DNA of 64,000 bases, taken from positions 398,627 through 462,626 of the forward strand of contig CACRXP010000175.1 of the NCBI GenBank assembly GCA_902702965.1, in the 5' to 3' direction. Made by a program: the position numbers and the translations under genes. Shown piece by piece: positions 12,081 to 23,817 of the stretch. The notes beneath the pieces were generated by a model, which saw only the letters and a list, made by a program, of their open reading frames with translations, was not told where the DNA came from and did not search any database. Every line of letters begins with the position of its first letter. Within the stretch, counting starts at the first letter, position 1. This stretch comes from Spirometra erinaceieuropaei. Its lineage: Eukaryota > Platyhelminthes > Cestoda > Diphyllobothriidea > Diphyllobothriidae.

Positions 12081-13455
12081 TCATGCATAACACTTGAGGC
12101 TTCTGTCCTGGAAATAAGCCCTGTCAAAAATTGCTTGGACCCTTGATATGACTGCAGTTTTCCAGCCAGATACTTGATTTGCCTTGATTGCTTTCTTTCT
12201 GAGTCGGTCATAGAGATTGAAGAAGATGAGTCTGGTAATGTGTATGGCGGAAAATTTCTTGGATTCGAAAATGAGATTAACTTGAGCCTTTGCGCTGACG
12301 TTGACAAGTTCAAATCGCATTGCCTCCAGGTTCGTGTACGTAGGGAAGATGGGCTTCTGCAAGAATAAAAGAAAGTCCATCAAAGTGAAAGACGTTTGTA
12401 AAACAGGGACCGAAACACTGTTAATGTTTACCTCTCTGCGAAACTGCAAAGTGACAGCAGGCAAGGATATTTGGCAGGAGAACTGTGAGTAGCCACCTTC
12501 GTGAAAGGTTGTCACGAAGACGCAGTCGTCGCAGTACCCTGGAGCATCGACCGTCATCGAATATGTCGTTCTGCTGACCTCGTCATAGGGCAGTCTTATC
12601 GACATTGTGTAAAGCCGCTCCACGCAGGATTGTACAAAGTCCGTCAAATAAAGGCCATAACTGTGTCGGGGACACTTTTCTTTGAGTATGGAATGGAAGG
12701 AAACACAAACGACAAAAGTCTGAAGTCAACCTGTCACGGAAAACTAGGTGGTTAAAAACCAACAGTAACATTCTGTGCTGCATTCGACTAGAAAATAGTA
12801 CATAGTTTTAGCATGGAGAGTAAAGATATCCTGTGTGTAACATACTGTGGGTGACAGGTACTGGGAAATGTTATGAGCGGCATTAATACATGGACAAATA
12901 TGATGTTTCTTGGTCGGAGGGTGCACAACCTTGAAAAATCTATAAGTGCAAGTTCTTTTAAACGAATACGAATTAGTTTTGGATCGAAAGTTTGAAAAAG
13001 ACTCAATATTTCAAAAATGAATGCAAAAAAGTATGTTGTTGTGCATTTCTCCTATAATATAGGTATGCATTTTAAGGGTACCATAATCAATATGAGAGGA
13101 CTACTGCTTAAGCAGCCATTTTTAGGCAGAGTATTTCGAGCGAAAGGCCAGAATGATGTCCGTTTAAAAGCCACAATCCTAGCTTGATGGAAATGTTTTT
13201 GGATTATGCTGCATGACGAGGAATACTACAAGCACAACTAAGTGGTAATTTTTGACTGAGACCTTAGTTCTGGTCAATATTTCAAAGGAGAGGTAGCCCA
13301 CTGGAAGTATATTTTTTCAGATGACAGGCATTTCAGCAAATTGCCGAGGATATTTTGATCGAAACGTTAGAGTAACACGTACCAAGGCGTGTGAAACAGA
13401 GCTGGCAGAGCAGAGGGTATTTCAGGATCACGAGCAAGGTTGGGCTCAGGCGCAT
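12081..13455 (-). CDS. Secreted 198-aa protein, unrecognised family, copy C (3 exons)
   Basis: Predicted minus-strand exons are 13383-13455, 12432-12679 and 12081-12356 (73, 248 and 276 nt). Introns start GTACGT and GTAAAC and end CAAAG and TTGCAG. The joined frame has 198 codons. Residues 1-24 (MRLSPTLLVILKYPLLCQLC...) look like a signal peptide. Cysteines at 27, 74, 77, 93 and 196 are shared with copy B; Cys43 is extra. The motif GYCDDC followed by HEGGYSQFSC lies at 72-93. Exon 3 carries FELVNVSAKAQVNLIF and a long amphipathic C-terminal segment. Reading straight through intron 2 also gives an open frame here (12081-12647), but copy B has a stop in that interval and both copies have good splice sites, so I call it an intron. 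Function unknown; secretion is inferred. Confidence 0.72.
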
Positions 13456-13509
13456 GATGGGTGCTGTGCCGAACGATAAGATAATGTAATCTTTACATGA
13501 GACTGGTAG

Positions 13510-13610
13510 TCCTAAAAGCAGCTGGCTGGCATGCGTTGATTGGTCCCACCACGTCATGGATTGCGCGCACTCCATTTGCATTCTTCCATCTATGACGATG
13601 GCTAACTATA
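13510..13610 (-). promoter_or_regulatory. Promoter block of secreted-protein copy C
   Basis: It contains GGACCAATCAACGC (CCAAT at 13539-13543) and AGCCAGCTG as in copy B, about 85 bp upstream of the ATG at 13455. Where copy B has TATAAAA, this copy has CTTTTAG, so a canonical TATA box appears to be lost. A nearly identical block, without a downstream gene, lies at 14490-14640. Confidence 0.45.
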
Positions 13611-13789
13611 AATGCAATCATTTCACATGGAAAATTTCTGGTACGAGGTCGCTTTATGTGCATAGTGCAGCTACTGGCCGCTCCGTAGGGGCCTTAATTA
13701 GCTCCAAATTCTCATCCGCGGCGCCCGGAAGTTAGGCTGTGCCAAGAAACCATACCCAGTAATCGCCTTGACCTGCAGGTAAAAGTGGA

Positions 13790-14170
13790 TCAGAGCACCC
13801 GCCTCTCCTTATCCCCCGCCTTTGCCACGCCGCCTTGCTGTCGGCCTCATACTCCTCGTCGATGCGCTGTTGGGAGGCGCGGGGGTTTTTACTAACCTCG
13901 CGAGTGCCCGAAGCCAATCAACGCTGTCCCTCCTCTGATTGGCTGGCGGACGTTGAGACAACGAAATGCGCACACACGCGCTGGATCTCAGCACGTTGAG
14001 GCGGACACAGGCGAAATAACTTGCTTGGTGAGGTGTGTTCACGACGACTGTATACAGAACCTTTTGTGCACGCACTTCCACAGCATTTAAGGTTGTCCAA
14101 CTCAAACCGTCCTCCCTGACTTCTAATTTGGAAACCTCTGTCTTGTCGTCCACACCACTTTCAACACATC
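13790..14170. repeat. Duplicated upstream block of copy C with paired CCAAT motifs
   Basis: Homologous to 7380-7700. Opposed CCAAT boxes lie at 13914-13918 and 13938-13942 with nearly the same spacing as in copy B. Together with the two genes it shows that the duplicated unit was at least 2 kb long. Confidence 0.5.
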
Positions 14171-14489
14171 TTCATTCTAATCCTCCCCCCTATCCCTCCT
14201 CCCTTTACTCCTTCTATCCCCTCTCCCACTCCTATTACTACTACTTCTAATCTTCCTACTCACCATTTCCGCTTCGAAAGGGTCCTACGGGAGAGGGGTG
14301 CGTCTACTCCCGTTGGCGGCTCAGACTAGCTCGAGTCGTCTTCCTCTAAAAGTACCCGGAGTTCATCAACCGTCTGGGATGTCTATGTAATAGGGGTAAG
14401 GATAGGTGCACTAACCAAATGCTAGGAAATCACGCCATCTCCATGATGGCCGTGGCTTGCAGATGCGAAACTCGCGGCCAAAACTGCTA

Positions 14490-14640
14490 AGCAAGAACAT
14501 TATTCACCCCAATGTCCTCTACTCCACACCACCAGCTTCAGGAGTGACTCTGATTTCTCTGGCATACGTTGATTGGTCCTACCACGCCATGGACTGCGCG
14601 CACCCTGCCTGTCCTCCACTGAACTCCTCTCATACATGCT
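14490..14640 (-). promoter_or_regulatory. Orphan copy of the secreted-protein promoter
   Basis: On the minus strand it repeats the copy C promoter block (CCAAT at 14572-14576, GCGCGCAGTCCATGGCGTGG upstream of it). The exon 1 that should follow, with its signal peptide, is not found. It is probably a remnant of a fourth copy. Confidence 0.45.
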
Positions 14641-14649
14641 GCCGGAAAC

Positions 14650-16120
14650 CCTGTAAAAGGATCCCACTGGCTTCCAGCAGGAAGCTTTTGTTCTATGCAA
14701 AACATGTTTTTGTTATTTTCAATTTGGAAATGATAAAAATATCTTTATATTACAAAGAAGCTCCTGGTAGATTGCTATCGATTTGTGCTATTTACATCTA
14801 ATCAACTTCGCACACTTCCCTTGCTATCGGTCCCCCTATTCCAGTTTGTGATTACAAACCCTCCTAGATTAAGCGATCAACGGTGGAAGACAAGTTCGAA
14901 ATAGTCTCATTCGGTAAAGCATTCACACAAGTTTGCAGGCGAACACAGTAGAGGCATCAAGCAACTTGGACAGAAAACAATGGCTTTGAACGGAATAAAT
15001 GTCGTCACCAGTCCAACATTGAGTAGGCCCCTAGGACATCAAAAAGCGCTCCTGATTCCATTAGCATAAGTAATGAGCTACCCGCATAACTCAGATGGAA
15101 TTAACAATTTGTCCCACCTTAAACTCATGCGCGTATAAAGGAAGAACGAAAAAAATTGCTTATTTTCTCCGATGTTTCGTATTTATGCAGAGATGAAAGC
15201 GTCAACAGAGCGGGTGACAGTTGTGTTGGGGAGGGTCAATAGCCAATCAGCAGTGCTGCAGTGGAGCTGACTAAACAGGGCTCTGTATACTCGCTTCAGA
15301 TCAATAAATCGATTGACTGAGTTCTCATCTGCGGTCAAAGTCTCAATCAACTCTCGGCGGGTGCAAAGTTGGACTCGTGAATCGTTTCGAAGGTGTGGGC
15401 AGTCATTTGCGATAATTCTTCAATCCGTCGGACAACCAGTTTATGCTCGTGCAGGCGAGATCCCATCATGCGTTCAGCCTGGCCAGTGAACTAAAGAGGA
15501 CTGCTGTCTGGGGTTTAATGGATCCCTTATTCCTAGAATTTCGGACCCAACATAAAAGCTATGATAAGCGGCGTTAAAAGCGAGACCGATGCATTGTAAA
15601 TACACTGGTAACTTGAACAAAGATGAGATGAATGTCAATGAGTCTTGCTCAGATTCTTTAAGGAAGCAGCTGGGTGAATGAGAGGCCGGTCGGTGTCTTT
15701 AAGTGAAGTTCAAGCTTTCTATCAACACCACGGTTGTAGAAACGTCAGTGAGCAGTGATTTACGTACTCTCAGTCGCAAAACCATCCCTTGAATTGATAG
15801 GGTTCAGTGTCAAGACGCACGCAAAACGAGTCCGAAGCTCTATGATTGTAGTCGATGTGTACTAGTCGACAAGGAGAATGCCTTTCAAGTCAAAAATCGA
15901 CAAGACTTATTTAATTTGACAAATTTTACCGCATCAAGAGAATTTGCAAGCCACAAAGCAGGCCGTGGCAGCAATCGTTCCTGTGAACCGAATGCCAACC
16001 GTTTATGTTCTTAACTCCGGCGCGAGATGCGTGTTTGTCCGCCTTCAACTAGTCGGCGAAGGGACACCCTGCCCCTAAGACGGGCCACGCAGCAGATACG
16101 TCGCAGCGGCTTAGGCCATT
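14650..16120. other. No recognisable gene
   Basis: No frame with a motif, no tRNA and no repeat I can match elsewhere. A pyrimidine-rich tract precedes it at 14160-14270. Confidence 0.4.
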
Positions 16121-16129
16121 ATGAGGCCC

Positions 16130-16990
16130 TAACCACTACCACCATCAGGTCCAGTACAGAAACAGAAAAAGGAGAAGTAGGATGCCAGTTGAGAGGATAT
16201 TGTGTTCTGTGCAAAAATATCGGAGAAAAGATTGGTGGGATTTGGTAGTCGATCGAGGGCGCGAGAGCGGCGTCCTTCCGGTGTGAAAGACGAAGCAGGC
16301 ATCCAATGCCTTCAGCGAGGCCATGTCTGAGTCGGCCTCGGAGATGATTGGCTAGTTTCGACAGCTGGCATTGACCGAGAACCACACAATAATTGATACG
16401 CACGTATAAGTAGTTGCGTGAGGCTCAGCGTTGCAATAAGCGCCCAGATTTGCGCCGCTACAGATGCGCTAGACATACACAGGTTCCGACAGGCACTGTT
16501 AGGGCTGCGTCCCCACGCCCAATTGCAGGCCTACCCCGCGCCTGTTTAGGGCCGTGTCCCTGCCCGAAACCCTTAAGTAATGTGTAAAATCCTCATCAGC
16601 GTACTCATCGCAGAAGCCTAAGCCGAGATTGAGACCTTGGATGGCACGACCTTCAGTCCCTGTCCCGAATGGAAGGAAAAGATGGACCCCAGTTGGAAGG
16701 ATTGTATATCCTGTCGAGAACAACTGGGGAAGGGGTCGGAAAGGGTTGGAAATTGCCTTCGGCACCGGGAGAGCGACGACCCAAGTGTGAGTCAAGGAAG
16801 GCTTCCAAACATCTTAGATCGGGACACGTCGGACCCAGCCTTGAATCTGATTGGCTAGTGGGAAGGTCGAGTGGGCCAACGCTAGACAGTCCCGGTGCGA
16901 ACGCGCAGACTCGCGAGAAGCCCAGCATTGCGGCTAGCGCTCGGAATAGGGCCACCGCGTACACCGTCGGCCAGCGTGTATGGTGAAAAG
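16130..16990 (+). repeat. Interspersed repeat, at least two diverged units
   Basis: The block at 16590-16930 is homologous to the reverse complements of 28555-28870 and 35180-35545. Shared features are ACGACCTTCAGTCC...TCCCG, then GGAAGGAT...AT.CTGT, then CCTTGAATCTGATT and a final CTCGCGAGA.GCCCAG. A related, more diverged unit precedes it at 16280-16370. The open frames inside differ between copies, so I call it a repeat, not a gene. Confidence 0.55.
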
Positions 16991-17019
16991 TTAAGAGGTG
17001 CAGGTTTACGCCGTCCTAT

Positions 17020-17180
17020 CCACCTGCGCGCTCTATCGCCTCCGGTCTTCTTGGCTCAGTCTTGACACCGCATCCAGGTGGGGGAGTGCGGTAGATGCAG
17101 CGCCAGTCTGCGATCACTGTAAATTAAATCACGCGCAAGTCACCGTCCCTGTGCTCACCGTGCTGGGGAAATGGTTGGTC
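17020..17180 (+). repeat. GC-rich interspersed repeat
   Basis: Homologous to 20390-20560 and, inverted, to about 36410-36560. More distant relatives lie at 41040-41160 and 44600-44770. The conserved parts are a TCTTGACTC...GACACCG.CCCAGG.GGG block and a GTAGATGCAGCG block followed by ACGCGCAAGTCACCGT. Short and dispersed, possibly SINE-like, but I see no clear Pol III head. Confidence 0.5.
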
Positions 17181-17225
17181 ATGGCGGTTGAACTGTCGAA
17201 GGGGCACCGTGTCGATAGGCGTCAA

Positions 17226-17473
17226 NNNNNNNNNNNNNNNNNNNNNNNNNNNNNNNNNNNNNNNNNNNNNNNNNNNNNNNNNNNNNNNNNNNNNNNNNNN
17301 NNNNNNNNNNNNNNNNNNNNNNNNNNNNNNNNNNNNNNNNNNNNNNNNNNNNNNNNNNNNNNNNNNNNNNNNNNNNNNNNNNNNNNNNNNNNNNNNNNNN
17401 NNNNNNNNNNNNNNNNNNNNNNNNNNNNNNNNNNNNNNNNNNNNNNNNNNNNNNNNNNNNNNNNNNNNNNNNN
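17226..17473. other. Assembly gap (248 N)
   Basis: Unsequenced bases. Translations crossing it are meaningless. It lies just upstream of the duplicated tRNA-Gly region, consistent with repeat-related assembly difficulty. Confidence 0.99.
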
Positions 17474-18383
17474 GGGTGCAACCGCGGTTTGAGAGGGTAC
17501 GTATGACGAATCAAAGTGGACCTGAGTATGCGGCAGTATTGATGACCAAGAGGGCAGACTGCCACGCCCTCATGGATGACACATTATTGTGAAATGTTGA
17601 TGTACATTGGCTGTACAGACCGCTCCACATGGCTGAACATGCAGCCAGCAGGTGGCACAGCATACTGTCGAGGGCAGACAGTTGACATGCGACAGATAGT
17701 GGGACTCCAACTAGCATGTCTGCTTTCCTTCAAGCACACCGGCCTCTACGGGCATTGTCCTCTTTCCAGAGGAGAGGCTGTCATTTTGGAGTAGCCTGTA
17801 TGATTTCGGGGTTGGATGACCGACCCTTCCCTTACTGGCGAGATGATGACCCTAATAAATGAGGCAAAATAGGGGTGTACAGACAAGTTGCTTGAGTCCC
17901 TCATCATTTCTGCGCAACAAATCATATTTCGATTAACCGATAGCCCAATCAGTCGCAAGAAGCTGCATCAGTCGGATTGCAAAATCCCCTGTCGATGAGC
18001 AGTTAATTAATCCCTCAGTTTGCGGACGAAGATGCTGTTTACCTACGGCTTTTCAGACGTCAGTGTGAGGACACTGTGCCCCCACCCCCCTAAGGCCTTT
18101 CCTGTTGGTCCTCAGGATTTCTGTTCTCGGTCGAAGTGAATCCGTGGAACCGATAATATTCTTCATGCAGCTTCACATGTCTTGGGGTTCGATTGGGAGC
18201 CGAACCTCATTGACGCATAGTTAAACACTAGGCAAATGCTAACAGGGCCTGTAAAAGGCACGCTGACTGAAAGTGCAGGCTTGGCTGCGAAGGCCGCGCG
18301 CTACGCACCCAGTGGGCATATTTCCTGCTTGCGATTGGGTGAAGATTTGCTAGGTGTCTGTTCTGTGGATGGTGGCGCCGTAA

Positions 18384-18455
18384 GCGTGTGTGGTGTAGCG
18401 GTTAGCATGGCTGCCTTCCAAGCAGTCGATCCGGGTTCGACTCCCGGCACACGCA
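18384..18455 (+). tRNA. tRNA-Gly (anticodon TCC), copy 2
   Basis: Complete 72-nt cloverleaf with intact A box, anticodon loop CTTCCAA (TCC), intact B box GGTTCGACTCC and a downstream TTTT stop. It has the same sequence as copies 3 to 6. It is embedded in a cassette whose ~150-bp upstream flank (starting near AACAGGGCCTGTAAAAGGCA) is shared with copies 3 to 6. Confidence 0.95.
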
Positions 18456-19079
18456 GGCCTCCTTTTCTTTCACCTCTTACAAATTAGACGTATTTTTTGC
18501 ATTCATATTTGGTGAGGGAATGCACTCTCGTGGGTCAAGACTTCTCAATGTTTTCAATTCTGGCTTCAACACTTGGAGCAGGAGTAACTTACGGGCGGAC
18601 AGGGGTGGATTACATTGTGGGACGCCATTGACTGTCTCACGCCGAAGACCCCATGGGCGCCGGACTCAGATTTTTGCAATTCGATCCTGTTGCAAGAAAC
18701 CACTAGGGCAGTGCACCGAATTTCCAGCACGAAAGCGCCGGGCACTGAGTCATCCCGAACAGAGCTTTACAAGTATGGCGTTCCTCAGTTCATGGACAAG
18801 CTCACCTCGCGCTATTAAAGACAAGGACAAATGATACGGGACATCAAAAACGTAACCGTCTTTCAGGAATAAAAGCACAAGGCAAACAAACAACACCGCG
18901 ACAACCACAGAAGTATCCTCCCCTCAACGTCGCTGGAAAATCTTCATCCACGTCCTGATCAATAGCCTGAATCCTCACCTGGAGTAAGCACCTCCCCTGA
19001 GAGAGAGTGTTCAATGGTAGAGGGCACCGATACAAGCGAAAATGCGAGTTCCAGGAACTAGTTGATCTGAAAAAGAAGC

Positions 19080-19450
19080 GATCGCTGGAACAAGGTCTTT
19101 ATTCTCACTTCAATCCATCATCAGAGACAGTAGCAGAAATGGGTGACTCGTGCACAGGAAGTTGCAGTATTTATAGGATGCAGTCGCTATGCTACCGCAT
19201 ACCTATAGCAATTAACCGCGCTCCCCTTCATGAAGGATCGTTGCCCGCCAGTGCGCGAATTGCTTGCTGGCCGGCACGCAAGTTCTTAATTACCGAAATG
19301 TCATCAGCCGTGTTGGATGCTGGCGTGATGATTGCTCGGCCATCTGACTCACCGGCTTGCGGGCGAACTGCCAGGAATCAGCCGACCCGGACGGATGGAC
19401 AGCTGACTAGCATCCGATGCATGCAGATAATCACGCAAGTCTCTACGAGC
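19080..19450 (+). mobile_element. Penelope-like terminal sequence remnant
   Basis: Matches 29900-30170: both have CTTTATT..., AATCCATCATCAGAGACA, GCAGTATTTATAGGATGC, ACCGCATACCTAT, CCCCTTCAT and GGATCGTTG blocks, then a GTGATGATTGCTCG..CCATCTGAC end. No coding part of the element is attached. The same debris continues into sequence shared with 22550-22640. Confidence 0.5.
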
Positions 19451-20864
19451 AGTTTTCTCGACTGGCGGTTTACGGATTACTGCACGTTAACAAATACTGC
19501 GTTGCAGCACAACCCCGGGATAAACAGCCTGCAACTTATTCCTCCAAACTTCGATTAGGCAGTGACGTGCATTCGTGAGTGTGTAAATGACTAATGAACT
19601 TAAACTGTTCTTTTCCTACCACGAGGGTTTCCATACAGCAGGTTCTGTTAGTGTCGAGTGGGTTTCTCTCATTAAAAACGGGTAGAAGCATTTGCGTTGG
19701 GCGTCTGATTAGATTGCTTTGAATATTTTTAACATTTGCAAGCAGAAAGTTCAGTGCGGGTGTTTTAATCCAATGAAATATTTATGGTTCTTTTCGGCTA
19801 GTTCATTAGATGCACAGTAGGTGGGCTAGCTCATGAAATGTCAACTGAAATTCCGAAATGCGTTTTCGTCTCGAAATGATGAATTAAGTTGGGCAGCAAA
19901 ATTAGTCAGCTTGCAGCATAATTATATAACATTCCAGTTACCTCAGAATGTTGGATTTTCGAGTGAAGAGTGCTGGTTCGTGCGCCAGCTGCCTCTGCAC
20001 TGTACACGAGACCGGCGGTGGCTTGCGCTACTCCAACTGGCGTCATGCGGGACGCGCGACGACGTCGACCGTCGTCTCAGACCTTGTTTGTTCGTTCGAA
20101 GAATCGGTCTCTATTCGATTCCAAGAAGGCAAGGTGTGTCCTCAAGGGTTATCCTGTCAAAGCTGACATTCAGGCTGACGATAGTGTGTTGCAGTTATAG
20201 GTAGGTTTCTGAGCGTCTGCTATTTCAGGATCAGCAAGCCATGATCCCCGCAGTCTGGTGTACGCAGACACCCAGTTCCCTACCGGTAAATGCGCTTAAG
20301 CCCGCTAGATATGTAGGCTGGCCCAGTCACCCTCCTGACCCGTCCTGGCTATTTTTTGTGGACTAGGGAGTGCGGGCTGGGGCGCCGAGGTGCAGGCTCG
20401 GCCGCGCCATCTCCCGCCTGCGGTATTCTTGACTCTGTCCTGGCACCGGGCCCAGGCGGGGGGAGAAGAATGTGTGGTAGATGCAGCGGAAGACCATAAT
20501 GCCTAAAAATTAAAGAACACGCAAGTCACCGTGCCTACTTCACCTTGATGTGGACCACATGGTGGATACCGTCGACTGCGGGAGTCATCGATCTACGCTT
20601 CACGTGGGGTATAGTTGTGCTTTTATTTGGCTACAAGTTTAGCGGACGTTTCCTATGAACAAGGGAATATTGATTACGGCATATTGGCAGTCAGCTGCGA
20701 AAATCTACTCTCACTGCAAAATAAAAAACGCGTAAGTCACTGCACCTGTGCCCACCACGCTAGGGAGCACACGGAGGAAATCGTCGATTATGTGGGTCGA
20801 GATGATGAAGGAGTGCAATGTCAGAACTGTTGTCCTCTTTGCCACGATAAGTCTGCCATCTTGG

Positions 20865-23110
20865 GGTAGCTTGTTTGATTTCGGGGTCGGATGACTGACT
20901 CTTCCCATATTTGCGAGATGACCCTTATAAATGAGGCAAAATAGGGGTGTACAGGCAAGTTGCTTGAATCCCCCAACATTTCTGTCCAACAAATCACATT
21001 TCTGTTAACCGATAGCTTAATTAGTCGCAAGTAGCTGTATCATTCGGGTTGCATAAGTGCCTGACGATGAGCCGTTATTTCATTCCTCGTTTTCTACGAA
21101 GGCGTTGTTGACCTAGGGCTTTTCAGACGTCAGTGTGAGGGCCTTGTGTCCCCTCCCCCCTAAGGCCTTTCCTGTTGGTCGTCAGGATTTCTGCTCTCGG
21201 TCAAAGTGAATCCGTGGAACCGATAATATTCTTCATGCAGCTTCACATGTCTTGGATTTCGACTGGGAGCCGAACCTCATTGACGCTTATTTCAACACTA
21301 GGCAAATGCTAACAGGGCCTGTAAAAGGCACGCTGACTGAAAGTGCAGGCTTGGCTGCGAAGGCCGCGCGCTACGCACCCAGTGGGCATATTTCCTCCTT
21401 GCGATTGGGTGAAGATTTGCTATGTGTCTGTTCTGTGGATGGTGGCGCCGTAAGCGTGTGTGGTGTAGCGGTTAGCATGGCTGCCTTCCAAGCAGTCGAT
21501 CCGGGTTCGACTCCCGGCACACGCATGCCCCCTTTTCTTTCACCCCTTACAAATTAGACGTATTTTTTGCATTCATATTTTGTCAATACTTCTCAGTGTT
21601 TTCAATTCTGGCTTCAACACTTGGAGCAGGAGTGACTAACGTGCGGACAGGGGTGGATTACATTGTGGGACGCCATTGACTGTCTCACGCTGAAGACCCG
21701 ATGGGCGGCGCTGACAGATCAGTTTACATTCAAATTCGGCGAAATCCAAACTTTTATCGATTATTACGGACGTCCGGAGAGGCACAGCCTACCAATTAAA
21801 ACGATGGAGGTGTTGACGTCGCGTGCAACTGGTCTAGACCGGTTTTATTCCAATTAAGAATTCTACAGACGAGCGAACGCAGATTTTGGAGCTGAACATG
21901 AGAGAGGGGAGTAGGAAATAGCTAATCGATATTGATTTATTTCCACCTTGATTCCCGGAAATGCGCCATACCGATGTGCTCCCTCACTGAGTCAACGTAT
22001 GGGTGTACGACAATGTGCCCTTGCCACGAAATCGGGTCATCCCATTGGATCGAGACCGCAAGGTGTCGAAAACAAGCTTATGCACTTGGCGGTTTGATTT
22101 TCCTGACATTCGAATTTGCTACAATGAAATTCAATAGAAAAACACAGAAAGAGGTGTTTTTTTCGATCTAACGCAGGAAAATCCTTATCCACGTCCTGCT
22201 CAATAGCCTGAATCTTCACCTGGAGCAAGCACTTCCCACTAAAGGACTGTTAAATCGTTGAAGGCACCGTTGAGCCATCGTCATGATCTTCGCCAGACGG
22301 GAACTGTAAGAGAAATTTCAAGAAACGACGGCGAGACTACACAGAATCCTCGTAGATTCGGTAAATAGCCCTCGATGCAGTCGACTGCGATAAACCATGA
22401 GGAAATCATACTGAAATCAGACTGTGCAGAGATTTCAACGCAGGCAGTGCGACAGCCCCACGTCCAAATTTGGGATCACAGCACAGAGGACAATGGGCAG
22501 TCGTGTACTCGTTTCCACTCTCTTCGGTCTCATGCTCTACGTCATGTTGAGGGAAGTCTGGCGTGGAGAACGGCCAGGAACCGGCCGACCCGGTCGGAAG
22601 GACAGCCGACTAACATCCGATGCATACAGATAATCACGCGAGTCTCCACGAACAGTTTGCTCGGCTGGCGGTTAACAGATGAATGCACGTTGCAGCAAAA
22701 TCCAGCGGTTGTTGGGCCATTGAAGTACGCAGTTTAGTATTTTCGCTTCGAAAATTCGATCTGGCAGTGACGTGCATTCGTGAGTGTGTAAATGACTAAT
22801 GGACTTAACCTGTTCTTTTTCCACCACGAGGATTTCCATAAAGCAGGTTCTGTTAGTGTTGAATAAGTTTCTCTCATTACGAACGGGTAGAAGCGTTCAC
22901 GTTGGACGTCTGATTCGATTGCCTTGAATATTTTTAACATTTGCAGGCAGAAAGTTCAGTGCGGATGTTTTAATCCACTGAAATATGTATGGTTATTTTC
23001 GGCCAGTTCATTGGATGCACAGTAGGTGGGCTAACTCATGAAATGTCAACTGTAATTCCGAAGTGCGTTTTCGTCCCGAAATTATGAATTAAGTTAGGCA
23101 GTAAAATTAG
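20865..23110 (+). repeat. Second unit of the ~3.1-kb tandem duplication
   Basis: Direct copy of the 17750-19955 unit; see the shared cassette flanks and the 22760-23110 segment. It differs by about 100 bp in length, mainly in the retroelement-like middle. Confidence 0.6.
21454..21525 (+). tRNA. tRNA-Gly (anticodon TCC), copy 3
   Basis: Complete 72-nt tRNA with the same sequence as copy 2, with intact internal promoter boxes and a TTTT stop about 9 bp downstream. It is the copy inside the second tandem unit. Confidence 0.95.
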
Positions 23111-23810
23111 TCAGCTTGCAACATAATTCTATAATATTTCAGTTACCTCAGAACGCCGGCTATCGAATGAACTTCCTTCCGACTGCATGTAAAAACTGCA
23201 CTCTATAAAAATTACTACTTAACTAACATGAATTGTTCTCATTGATTTTTGATGCCCCTAAAAGTCCAATTAGATCTCATGGAAAACATGCATAAAAATA
23301 TTCATTCTTTTGCGCCTTTGGTAGACAATTAGATCATCTACCAATTTTATACTCAAAGAAAGAGTATAATTCGGTTTCTAACAACTTTTCCAATTCCGGA
23401 ATAATTTTGATCGCGCTCTGCCGTCACAGGGTTACCAGTCATCAAGCAGTATGCTTTTCGCGTACGAAAAACCATACATTCCTCTGTGGTATTAAGAGGT
23501 GACCATAGGGGTCTTCTTCGGCTAGTTCATTCGATGTACGTAGGTATTTGCTTGACATTGTCGGTTTCGCTCTCTCATCCCTCCCTCCTGTCCAAATCCG
23601 TCCACCGGATAGGTGTTGGGATAGGACGCGATGGCTGACGCATCAAGAAGGTCTGCGTCTGGCGCGTTATGTCACCACATCCCTCCAATTTTCGGCAGTA
23701 GCTAAGACTACGCGCGTCTCTGAGGAGTCTCATAAACGCGTACAGTGAGCCCACATGACCTGGTTTGACGAATCTACAGCTCAGTCTGCTCTGGGGGGGG
23801 AGGGGGGCAA

Positions 23811-23817
23811 TATAAAA
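23811..23817 (+). promoter_or_regulatory. TATA-like box in the left arm
   Basis: TATAAAA follows a G-rich run (23795-23808). The same arrangement is preserved in the right arm (TTTTATA at 32304-32310). It could be the promoter of an LTR-like or other repeat; no downstream frame is convincing. Confidence 0.25.

Larger units (their letters stand above)
17750..19955 (+). repeat. First unit of a ~3.1-kb tandem duplication
   Basis: Sequence from about 17750 to 18510 (including a tRNA-Gly cassette) recurs at 20860-21580, and sequence from 19560 to 19955 recurs at 22760-23110, in the same order and orientation. The tRNA genes are 3070 bp apart. The interior 18510-19560 is only partly shared; it includes retroelement debris near 19080-19450. 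Confidence 0.65.

Noticed and set aside
12081..12647. Unspliced 188-codon reading of copy C
   Set aside because: Good splice sites divide it, the intervening part has no similarity to copy B, copy B has a stop there, and the exon lengths then match exactly between copies.
18236..18487. Open frame of about 83 codons spanning a tRNA-Gly cassette, repeated at 21252-21557, 28921-29202, 34641-35150 and 35592-35873 with very similar translations
   Set aside because: The frame runs straight through a perfect tRNA gene; similarity of the translations simply reflects the duplicated cassette.
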